Positions 56,993 through 64,000 of a stretch of DNA of 64,000 nt are shown here, piece after piece (the stretch's first letter is position 1; each line of letters starts with the position of its first letter). The position numbers and the translations under genes were made by a program. Below the pieces are notes generated by a model, which saw only the letters and a program-made list of their open reading frames with translations, made no database searches and had not been told where the DNA came from. The DNA is from Flavobacteriales bacterium (GTDB lineage Bacteria; Bacteroidota; Bacteroidia; Flavobacteriales_D; Sanyastnellaceae): contig JAQWTJ010000038.1 of assembly GCA_029242765.1 (NCBI GenBank), forward strand, positions 62,001-126,000, given 5' to 3'.

Positions 56993-59511
56993 AAGCGAAC
57001 CTCACATTTTCCACAATCGCAGTGCTTTCGCTGCTGACCCTCGGGTCGATCCAGGCGCAGACCTTGGACCTTGCCATCCCTCAGGATTATCGAATTGCGG
57101 GCTTGACAGTGATGGGCGCAGAGTACACGGATGTCCAGGCCATCAAATTGTTCACCGGTTTGAAGGTGGGCGAAGAAATTCGTATTCCCGGCGACCGCAT
57201 TGCGCGAGCCATTCACAACTTGTGGGACCAGCGTCTTTTTGACGACGTCTCAGTGGAGGTGGCTGAACGCCGCGAACAAGACGTCTACCTGGTGGTCCGT
57301 GTCCTAGAGATTCCTCGTTTGAGTCATTACGGGTTTGACGGTGTCAAGCGGAGCGAGCAGGAGACCTTGCGCGACAAGCTCGACATCGTTCGGGGCCAGG
57401 TGGTGAACAATCATTTGCGCGCGACCACGCGCCGCATCTTGCTGGACCACTACTATGAGAAGGGTTATTTCGATGCTGAAATTGCTATAAAAGTCATCCC
57501 GGATTCCATCCTAGATAATGCAGCCTCGGTGCATATCGATATCCACAAGGGAGAGAAGATCAAGATTGGGGAACTGAGTATTATTGGAGCGGTGGAGCTG
57601 AAGGAGAAGGTGCTGCTTCGAAAGATGAAGAACACCAAGGAGCAGACGTTCTTGCGAATTTTCAAGCCTTCGAAATACCTCGCCAGTGACTTTCAGGACG
57701 ACCTCGACGCGGTTATTGCGTACTACAATACTGAGGGTTTTCGCAACGCAAGAATTGCAGGCGACAGCTTGTATCGCACGCCTGAAGGTGAATTGGGCAT
57801 TGCCGTCACCGTGAACGAGGGCCACCGCTTTTATTTCCGCGAGATCAGCTTCACAGGCAACACGAAATATCGCACGACCCAACTCGATTCCATTTTAGGT
57901 ATCAAGCGTGGCGACATCTATAATGTAGCAGAGCTTGAGCAACGCATTTTCATGAATCCCAAGGGGATGGACCTGTCGGCCTTGTACAGCGACGACGGCT
58001 ATCTCACGTTTCGCGCCATGCCCGTTGAGATTCGCGCCGAAGGCGATAGCATCGATCTGGAGATTCGCTTGATGGAAGGCAAGCAGTTTCGCATTGGTCA
58101 AGTCACCATCCGGGGCAACACCAAGACGAACGACAACGTGGCACTGCGAGAGGTCCGCACTCAGCCGGGCGAGCTGTTTTCGCGAACGGACGTTATCCGA
58201 ACACAGCGCGAGCTTTCTCAGTTGAATTATTTCAATCCGGAGGCCTTTCAGATCAACCCCGTCCAGAACCCCGAAGAGGGAACGGTTGACATTGAGTACG
58301 TCGTAGAGGAGAAGCCGACGGATCAAATTGAGCTGCAAGGCGGTTGGGGCGGCGGACGCATCGTGGGCTCATTGGGGGTGACCTTCAACAACTTTGCGCT
58401 GAAAAAGGTCTTCGAGAGAGACACTTGGCGCCCAGTGCCCATGGGCGACGGCCAGCGAATTTCAATACGCGCCCAATCCAACGGCTTATATTTCCAGAGC
58501 TACAACCTGAGTTTCACTGAGCCGTGGTTGGGGGGCAAGAAGCCCAACGGACTGACTGTGGGGATGTGGCGCTCGATTCAGTCCAATGGATTGCCAAAGA
58601 AAATCGAGGGCGAGCCCAACCCCGACCGCCAGACTTTGATGATTTCAGGTGTCTCAGCTAGCCTTGGCCAGCGCTGGAAGCGTCCTGACGACTGGTTTGT
58701 TATGAGCTTGGGCTTGGCGTATCAGCGCTTTGACTTTGACGACTACAACAGTGGACTGTTCAGCTTCACAGACGGCCGTTCGAACAACATTGCCCTGACC
58801 TTCAACCTTTCGCGCAATTCGGTGAGCGATCCGATCTTCCCGGTTTGGGGTTCGGAAATTCGCTTCAGTGTGAAGGCCACGCCACCATACAGCGCATTCC
58901 AGCCGGACCGTGATTGGTCTGGTGCGACGGATCAGGAAAAATTTAGATTTGTGGAATACCACAAATGGAAATTTGCTGCCAACTGGTATACACCTCTGAC
59001 AACATCGGGAGGCGAAAACCCCCGTTCTCTTGTGCTGCACACCTACTTTGGTGCGGGCCTGATTGGCTTGTACAACGCGCAACTGGGTCTGTCTCCTTTT
59101 GAGCGCTTTTACCTGGGCGGCGTGTTCCTCAGCGGCTACGTGCTGGACGGCCGGGAGATTATTTCTCTGCGCGGATACGACAACCTTTCATTGACGGAAC
59201 CCGACCAGAACACAGGTGCTCCAGCCATCACCAAGTACGGTTTCGAGCTGCGTTACCCGCTTTCGACCAACCCCAGCGCGACCATTTACACGATGGCTTT
59301 CATGGAGGCGGGCCGGACCTGGGAGAACGCCGAGCGCTTCAACCCCTTTGATGCGTACCGCTCTGCCGGTGTGGGCATGCGCATCTTTTTACCCATGTTC
59401 GGACTGCTTGGTTTGGACTATGGTTGGCGCCTAGACGATGTGCCAGCGGCCCCCTCAATGTCTCAGGGGCAGTTCCACTTTTCAATGGGGATGAACATTG
59501 GCGACCTTTGA
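56989..59511 (+). CDS. bamA: Outer-membrane protein assembly factor BamA (POTRA + Omp85 barrel)
   Basis: Multiple POTRA repeats; FYLGGVFLSGYVLDGREIISLRGYDN; C-terminal GQFHFSMGMNIGDL. Confidence 0.93.
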   Translation: MKANLTFSTIAVLSLLTLGSIQAQTLDLAIPQDYRIAGLTVMGAEYTDVQAIKLFTGLKVGEEIRIPGDRIARAIHNLWDQRLFDDVSVEVAERREQDVYLVVRVLEIPRLSHYGFDGVKRSEQETLRDKLDIVRGQVVNNHLRATTRRILLDHYYEKGYFDAEIAIKVIPDSILDNAASVHIDIHKGEKIKIGELSIIGAVELKEKVLLRKMKNTKEQTFLRIFKPSKYLASDFQDDLDAVIAYYNTEGFRNARIAGDSLYRTPEGELGIAVTVNEGHRFYFREISFTGNTKYRTTQLDSILGIKRGDIYNVAELEQRIFMNPKGMDLSALYSDDGYLTFRAMPVEIRAEGDSIDLEIRLMEGKQFRIGQVTIRGNTKTNDNVALREVRTQPGELFSRTDVIRTQRELSQLNYFNPEAFQINPVQNPEEGTVDIEYVVEEKPTDQIELQGGWGGGRIVGSLGVTFNNFALKKVFERDTWRPVPMGDGQRISIRAQSNGLYFQSYNLSFTEPWLGGKKPNGLTVGMWRSIQSNGLPKKIEGEPNPDRQTLMISGVSASLGQRWKRPDDWFVMSLGLAYQRFDFDDYNSGLFSFTDGRSNNIALTFNLSRNSVSDPIFPVWGSEIRFSVKATPPYSAFQPDRDWSGATDQEKFRFVEYHKWKFAANWYTPLTTSGGENPRSLVLHTYFGAGLIGLYNAQLGLSPFERFYLGGVFLSGYVLDGREIISLRGYDNLSLTEPDQNTGAPAITKYGFELRYPLSTNPSATIYTMAFMEAGRTWENAERFNPFDAYRSAGVGMRIFLPMFGLLGLDYGWRLDDVPAAPSMSQGQFHFSMGMNIGDL

Positions 59512-59547
59512 CGCACTTGCTTTACTAATTTCACGTTCGATAAACAC

Positions 59548-60267
59548 ATGATTTCTACGATGCAGACCCCCATGCTGATTCTTCGCAAAGTTTCCCTCGC
59601 GCTGTGCCTATTGTGCGCAGGCGCAATTGTTTCTACGGTTTCAGCCCAGAAGTATGCCTATCTCGATTCGGAATATGTCCTCTCGCACTTGCCACAATAT
59701 GCCGATGCGCAGACCGAGCTGAATTCTCTAGCAAAAGATTGGCTGACAGAGATTGAGGAAAAGCTTGAAGCGGCGGCCCAGCTCGAAACGGCTTACCGTG
59801 CAGAGCGCGTGCTGCTCACCCCGGAAATGCGCCGCAAACGTGAGGACGCCATCGCTTCCAAGCGGTCGGAGGCCACGGATATGCAGAAGGCAAAATTCGG
59901 CGTCGAGGGCGAGCTGTTTCAAAAACGCCAAGAGCTGATTCAACCGGTGCAGGACGAGATCTTTGTCGTGCTCAAGGATTTGTCTGCGGCCCGTGGATAC
60001 ATGGTGATTTTTGACAAGAGCAAGCAATCCAACATGCTTTATACGAACCCCAAATACGACATCTCGGACCGGGTGATCAAGGAATTGGGATTCAAGCCAG
60101 GAGAGATTATTGAAGAGGAGACGGAGGAGCGCGGTGAGACGCTTCAAGATCGTGTTGACGGTGCCCTAGACAAGGGCAAGGAAAAGATCAACGACACGAA
60201 AAACGACATGCGCAACCGCGTAGGCAGTGCGGGCGGTGGAGCGACCGACCGACCCAGCAAGCACTAA
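59548..60267 (+). CDS. OmpH/Skp-family periplasmic chaperone
   Basis: QKYAYLDSEYVLSHLPQYADAQTELNSLAKDWLTEIEEK; ARGYMVIFDKSKQSNMLYTNPKYDISDRVIKELG. Confidence 0.9.
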   Translation: MISTMQTPMLILRKVSLALCLLCAGAIVSTVSAQKYAYLDSEYVLSHLPQYADAQTELNSLAKDWLTEIEEKLEAAAQLETAYRAERVLLTPEMRRKREDAIASKRSEATDMQKAKFGVEGELFQKRQELIQPVQDEIFVVLKDLSAARGYMVIFDKSKQSNMLYTNPKYDISDRVIKELGFKPGEIIEEETEERGETLQDRVDGALDKGKEKINDTKNDMRNRVGSAGGGATDRPSKH

Positions 60268-60313
60268 TGCAGCGCCATTTGCAGAAAAAAACCACTTTTA
60301 CTATCAGAACATC

Positions 60314-60817
60314 ATGAAGCACACGCTACTCATCCTCGGCCTTTTGGTGGCCACTCTAGGGGCTCAGGCTCAACAAGCCGTTCCAAAATTTGGGCACATC
60401 GACACCCAAGCTTTACTGGCCTCCATGCCGGAGCGCCTGACGGTTCAATCTCAAATTGAGGAGCAAGCCGGCATGTACGAGCAGGAGATAATTCGCATGC
60501 AGGGCGATTTTGAGTCGAAGTATCGCGAGTACATTGACAAGGCTGAGACCTGGCCGGCGGCTATTCGTCAGCAGAAGGAAAGCGAGTTGCAACAAGACCA
60601 AGCGGGCCTCGAGCAGTTCTCACAAACGGTGCAGCAGGAAATGGCGACGCTTGAGGCGCAGCTGCTCTCTCCTATGATTGAGCGAGCGCGGCTTGCCATT
60701 GAGGAACTCGGCGCGGCCGAGGGCTTTACGTACATCTTCGATACCTCAACGGGTGGAACGGTGTGGAACGGCGGCACGGACGTGTTGCCGATGGTCAAAG
60801 CCAAGCTCGGAATTTGA
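60314..60817 (+). CDS. OmpH/Skp-family periplasmic chaperone, second copy
   Basis: KFGHIDTQALLASMPERLTVQSQIEEQAGMYEQEI; GFTYIFDTSTGGTVWNGGTDVLPMVKAKLGI. Confidence 0.9.
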   Translation: MKHTLLILGLLVATLGAQAQQAVPKFGHIDTQALLASMPERLTVQSQIEEQAGMYEQEIIRMQGDFESKYREYIDKAETWPAAIRQQKESELQQDQAGLEQFSQTVQQEMATLEAQLLSPMIERARLAIEELGAAEGFTYIFDTSTGGTVWNGGTDVLPMVKAKLGI

Positions 60818-61674
60818 GTCAAGCCGATGCATCGGCGCCCGTGAAAGCATCGGCACCCGTCGGCGTTTTTGACTCGGGTATCGGTGGATTGACGGTGGCT
60901 CATGCCATTGGTGAGAGGCTGCCTTTGGAGCGCATTCACTATTTCGGCGACACTGCACACATGCCGTACGGAGAGCGATCTCCGGCATTGGTTCGTCGTT
61001 ATGCAGTTCGCATTGCGCGCCATCTCGTTGATAAGGGCTGCAAGGCTTTGGTGATTGCGTGCAATACAGCATCGGCCAATGCACTCGATGCGGTGCGTGA
61101 GGAAGTGGGCGATAGGGTGCCGGTTTTGGATGTGGTGGCCCCGGTTGTGGCCCGTGCTGTTGCTTCTGGTGCCGAGCGCATCGGCGTGGTGGGCACGCGG
61201 GCGACTATTACCTCAGGCCTGTACGGGCAGTTGTTGCGCCAAGCTTTCGCAGCGGGTGGAGGGAACAGTGATACGCATGACGTGCGTGAATTTGCCACCC
61301 CTTTGCTCGCGCCTTTGATTGAAGAAGGCTGGCATACCAACGATATCATTGAGCCGATCATACGTGGCTACTTGGAGCGTGCGGGATTCGCTGCCGGCGA
61401 CTTGGACGCTCTGATCTTAGGCTGCACCCACTACCCACTGGCTTCTGCCTCTTTTTCTAAGGTGCTTGGTGGCGGTACGCATATGCTCGACGCCCCTGAA
61501 GCGGTGGCCGAGGCCCTGGCCGAGGTGCTGAGAAATCACGGCTTGGCTTCAGAGGATCAGCGGGGTGAGCATCGTTTTGAAGTGAGCGATTTGACACCGT
61601 CATTCTCGGCTTCAGCTGAGCTGTTTTTTGGAACGGGCTTGAAGCTGCAACCCTTCGACCTTTGGGCCGACTGA
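60814..61674 (+). CDS. murI: Glutamate racemase
   Basis: PVGVFDSGIGGLTVAHAI; YFGDTAHMPYGERS; ALVIACNTASANAL; LGCTHYPL; TTG start at 60814 (TTGA overlap) or GTG at 60841. Confidence 0.95.
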   Translation: MSQADASAPVKASAPVGVFDSGIGGLTVAHAIGERLPLERIHYFGDTAHMPYGERSPALVRRYAVRIARHLVDKGCKALVIACNTASANALDAVREEVGDRVPVLDVVAPVVARAVASGAERIGVVGTRATITSGLYGQLLRQAFAAGGGNSDTHDVREFATPLLAPLIEEGWHTNDIIEPIIRGYLERAGFAAGDLDALILGCTHYPLASASFSKVLGGGTHMLDAPEAVAEALAEVLRNHGLASEDQRGEHRFEVSDLTPSFSASAELFFGTGLKLQPFDLWAD

Positions 61675-61736
61675 TTCATAGATCGGACTGATCATTGGTT
61701 TCCCGCGTATAGCTGGGCACACTTGCATAGCAGGCG

Positions 61737-63236
61737 TTATTGGCCAGCGCGGCGGTATTGTAGGGCTTCAGCAAGGTCTCGTTTGCTCACATTCTTCCGC
61801 CCGTCGAGATCAGCGAGAGTTCGGGCCATCTTTAGCACGCGGTCGTGGCTGCGAGCGCTCAAATGGTAGGAATTCATGGTCTCAATCAGAAACAGCCGGA
61901 GGGCATTCGAGATCTTTACAATGCGCAGTACTTCAGCCGGATTGAGTCGGCTGTTGGTTCGTCCCCCTGGGTTGCGTTTGCTTTGAATAGCTCGCGCTCG
62001 CAGTACTCGCGCTTTGCGCACTCCGACGCTGTCCCCGGTGAACTTGCGGGGGTCGAGCGCTCGCAGATTCACCGGGTGAATGTCGAGTTGAATGTCGATG
62101 CGGTCCAGCAGCGGCCCGCTGAATCGCCTGCGGTAGGCCGTGATGCGGTGTTCTGAGCAGTCGCAACGGCGGCTCACATGTCCAAGGTAGCCGCAAGGGC
62201 AGGGATTGGTCGCGGCGATGAGTTGAAATTCACAAGGGAAGTCCACCGAGACTTGAGCTCGCGAAATGGTGATGCGGCCCGATTCAAGGGGGGCTCGCAG
62301 GGCGTTAAGCACGTGCCGATCCCACTCTCCGAGCTCGTCGAGAAATAGCACCCCGCCGTGGGCCAAGCTGATTTCACCCGGACGCGGATCTGCGCCTCCG
62401 CCTAAGAGGGTGGTCTGCGTGGTGCTGTGGTGAACCGCTCGAAAGGGACGTCCGAATTTGTGCTGTCCCGAGGATTTCTTGCGGACCGAGTGGATGCGGC
62501 TGACTTGAATTTGCTCGGCGGCTGTCAAGGGAGGAATCAGCGCGGGTGCGCTCTTGGCAATCATTGTTTTACCGGCTCCCGGCGGACCGACAAGCAACAT
62601 GTTGTGCCCCCCGGCCATGGCCAACTCTAACCCGCGCAGGGCAGCCTCTTGGCCTTGCACAGCCCCTAAAGTGGCTTCAGCTATTTCATTGGCTGCGCCC
62701 GCTAGAAGAGCGTCCATTCCGCACGGTGTGGGTTTGAGTTGGACGCTTCCGTTCAAATGCGCGATGACGGCGCTCAGGCTGTCTGCGCCGTAGACCGTCA
62801 CCCCTTGGGCCAGGGCGGCTTCTGCGGCCGACTCCGTGGGCAGCACCATGGTGCGCGCCCGGCTCGCCATCACCGCAGCGCCCCGGACCGGCCGCAACCC
62901 CCCATCAAGGGCTAGTTCCCCCACAAAGAGTATCCCCTCAAGCAGTTCTGCAGCCAATTGCCCGCTGGCCGCCAAGATGCCCAAGGCCAGGGGCAAGTCG
63001 TAGGCCGTGCCCTCTTTGCGCACATCGGCGGGCGCAAGATTCACTGTAATGCCCCGTCCGGGCCAGTGGTAGCCAGCCACCTCAATTGCCGAGCGCACAC
63101 GCGTGTGACTTTCGCGCACGGCGCTATTGGGCAGTCCGCCCATTGTGAAATGTATGCCGCGCCCCACGCGCACTTCGACGGACACCGCCAATGCGTCCAC
63201 CCCATGCAGGGCAGCCGCGCTCAATTTAACCAACAT
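61737..63236 (-). CDS. YifB-family Mg-chelatase-like AAA ATPase (ComM-like)
   Basis: GGLPNSAVRESHTRVRSAI; LLVGPPGAGKTMIAKSAPALIPPL; GGVLFLDELGEW; NPCPCGYLGHVSRRCDCSEHRITAYRRRFSGPLLDRIDIQLD. Confidence 0.96.
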   Translation of the reverse strand: MLVKLSAAALHGVDALAVSVEVRVGRGIHFTMGGLPNSAVRESHTRVRSAIEVAGYHWPGRGITVNLAPADVRKEGTAYDLPLALGILAASGQLAAELLEGILFVGELALDGGLRPVRGAAVMASRARTMVLPTESAAEAALAQGVTVYGADSLSAVIAHLNGSVQLKPTPCGMDALLAGAANEIAEATLGAVQGQEAALRGLELAMAGGHNMLLVGPPGAGKTMIAKSAPALIPPLTAAEQIQVSRIHSVRKKSSGQHKFGRPFRAVHHSTTQTTLLGGGADPRPGEISLAHGGVLFLDELGEWDRHVLNALRAPLESGRITISRAQVSVDFPCEFQLIAATNPCPCGYLGHVSRRCDCSEHRITAYRRRFSGPLLDRIDIQLDIHPVNLRALDPRKFTGDSVGVRKARVLRARAIQSKRNPGGRTNSRLNPAEVLRIVKISNALRLFLIETMNSYHLSARSHDRVLKMARTLADLDGRKNVSKRDLAEALQYRRAGQ

Positions 63237-63248
63237 GGTTTCTGAAGA

Positions 63249-63830
63249 TCAGCCCGCTTCGATGCGGTCAATGAAGGCGTGGATGCACTTGATGTGCACT
63301 TCTTGGATGCGATCCGCCGCGCCGTTCCAAGGCACGCGCACTTCAAAGTCGCACAAGTCCGCCAAGGCTCCGCCGTCTTTTCCGGTGAGCCCCACGACGA
63401 GCATGCCGTTGCTACGGGCCTGCTCGGCAGCACGCAAGACATTGGCTGAAGCCCCAGAGGTTGAAATGGCCAACAACGCGTCCTGTTCCGACCCCACCGC
63501 TTCAACAAAGCGGGCGAAGACCTGTTCAAAGCCATAGTCGTTGCTCACACACGTCAAATGCGAGGGGTCTGAAATGGCAATGGCCGGAAAGGGCTTGCGG
63601 TCGTTTCGATAGCGCCCTGTGAGTTCCTCAGCAAAGTGCATTGCATCGCACATCGAGCCCCCGTTGCCGCAACTGATGATCTTGCCGCCGTTTGCTATGA
63701 CGCCGGCCAATGCATCGGCAGCGGCAGCCACCGCAGCTATCATCGCCTCATCGCCGAGCATGGTCTGCAGCACCCCTTGGGCCTGCTCGAAATGTGCGCG
63801 TATTTGATCTGTACTGTTCATGTTATTCAT
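63249..63830 (-). CDS. gmhA: SIS-domain phosphoheptose isomerase
   Basis: [82 protein letters not shown]. Confidence 0.92.
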   Translation of the reverse strand: MNNMNSTDQIRAHFEQAQGVLQTMLGDEAMIAAVAAAADALAGVIANGGKIISCGNGGSMCDAMHFAEELTGRYRNDRKPFPAIAISDPSHLTCVSNDYGFEQVFARFVEAVGSEQDALLAISTSGASANVLRAAEQARSNGMLVVGLTGKDGGALADLCDFEVRVPWNGAADRIQEVHIKCIHAFIDRIEAG

Positions 63831-63845
63831 GCGGCGAAGGTGTGC

Positions 63846-63998
63846 TCAGTCGAGCGTCTTCAAGGAAGGCTTGTTGTTGCGTTGTGTAGGCGTATGATTA
63901 TTGTTTGTGAATGTTGCAAGCTCCTTTTTAAGGAATTTGACAAATGGATCCGGGTCGGGGTCGTAGCCGGCTGTTCCACCGATATGCTCACCGTTTAA
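63846..63998 (-). CDS. C-terminal fragment of an unidentified protein running off the right window edge
   Basis: Manual translation of minus strand: LNGEHIGGTAGYDPDPDPFVKFLKKELATFTNNNHTPTQRNNKPSLKTLD*; open to window end, 15 bp upstream of gmhA. Confidence 0.55.
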   Translation of the reverse strand, partial: LNGEHIGGTAGYDPDPDPFVKFLKKELATFTNNNHTPTQRNNKPSLKTLD

Positions 63999-64000
63999 AT

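Noticed and set aside
1-64000. CRISPR arrays, tRNA/rRNA genes, IS elements, integrase or restriction/defence islands
   Set aside because: Looked for spaced repeats, tRNA-like cloverleaf sequence in gaps, and transposase or nuclease-defence motifs among the ORFs; none could be supported.

Overview
The window is a compact, GC-rich (roughly 55-60%) chromosomal segment of a Bacteroidota bacterium, most likely of the Flavobacteriales/Cryomorphaceae kind. It carries about 52 protein genes and almost no intergenic space. No tRNA, rRNA, CRISPR array, transposase or prophage was recognised. Most content is housekeeping: ileS, lspA, ispG (long form), recO, holB, kbl, metG, asd, hemD, rnpA, purD, purQ, dxs, polA, pdxJ, nadK, uppS, bamA, two ompH/skp, murI, yifB and gmhA. 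There is also a gliding/type IX secretion component (gldH, a porG-like gene, and several secreted multidomain proteins with C-terminal sorting-type tails), two TonB-dependent receptors and envelope glycosyltransferases. The observations most worth follow-up are: (1) a tight YfiR/DUF4154 - TPR - HAMP/SpoIIE-phosphatase gene set that looks like a YfiR-controlled signalling module with a phosphatase output instead of a diguanylate cyclase; (2) a DNA polymerase I whose 3'-5' exonuclease catalytic carboxylates all appear substituted; (3) an rnpA gene with no ATG/GTG/TTG at its conserved N-terminus, whose only plausible start is a CTG overlapping the hemD stop; (4) a short MetG without the C-terminal tRNA-binding domain, next to an AT-rich DinB-like gene; (5) a 58-aa membrane protein gene absent from the ORF track; (6) a predicted secreted OB-fold/FN3/double-PLD nuclease. 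All calls come from reading the sequence; no database search was run.
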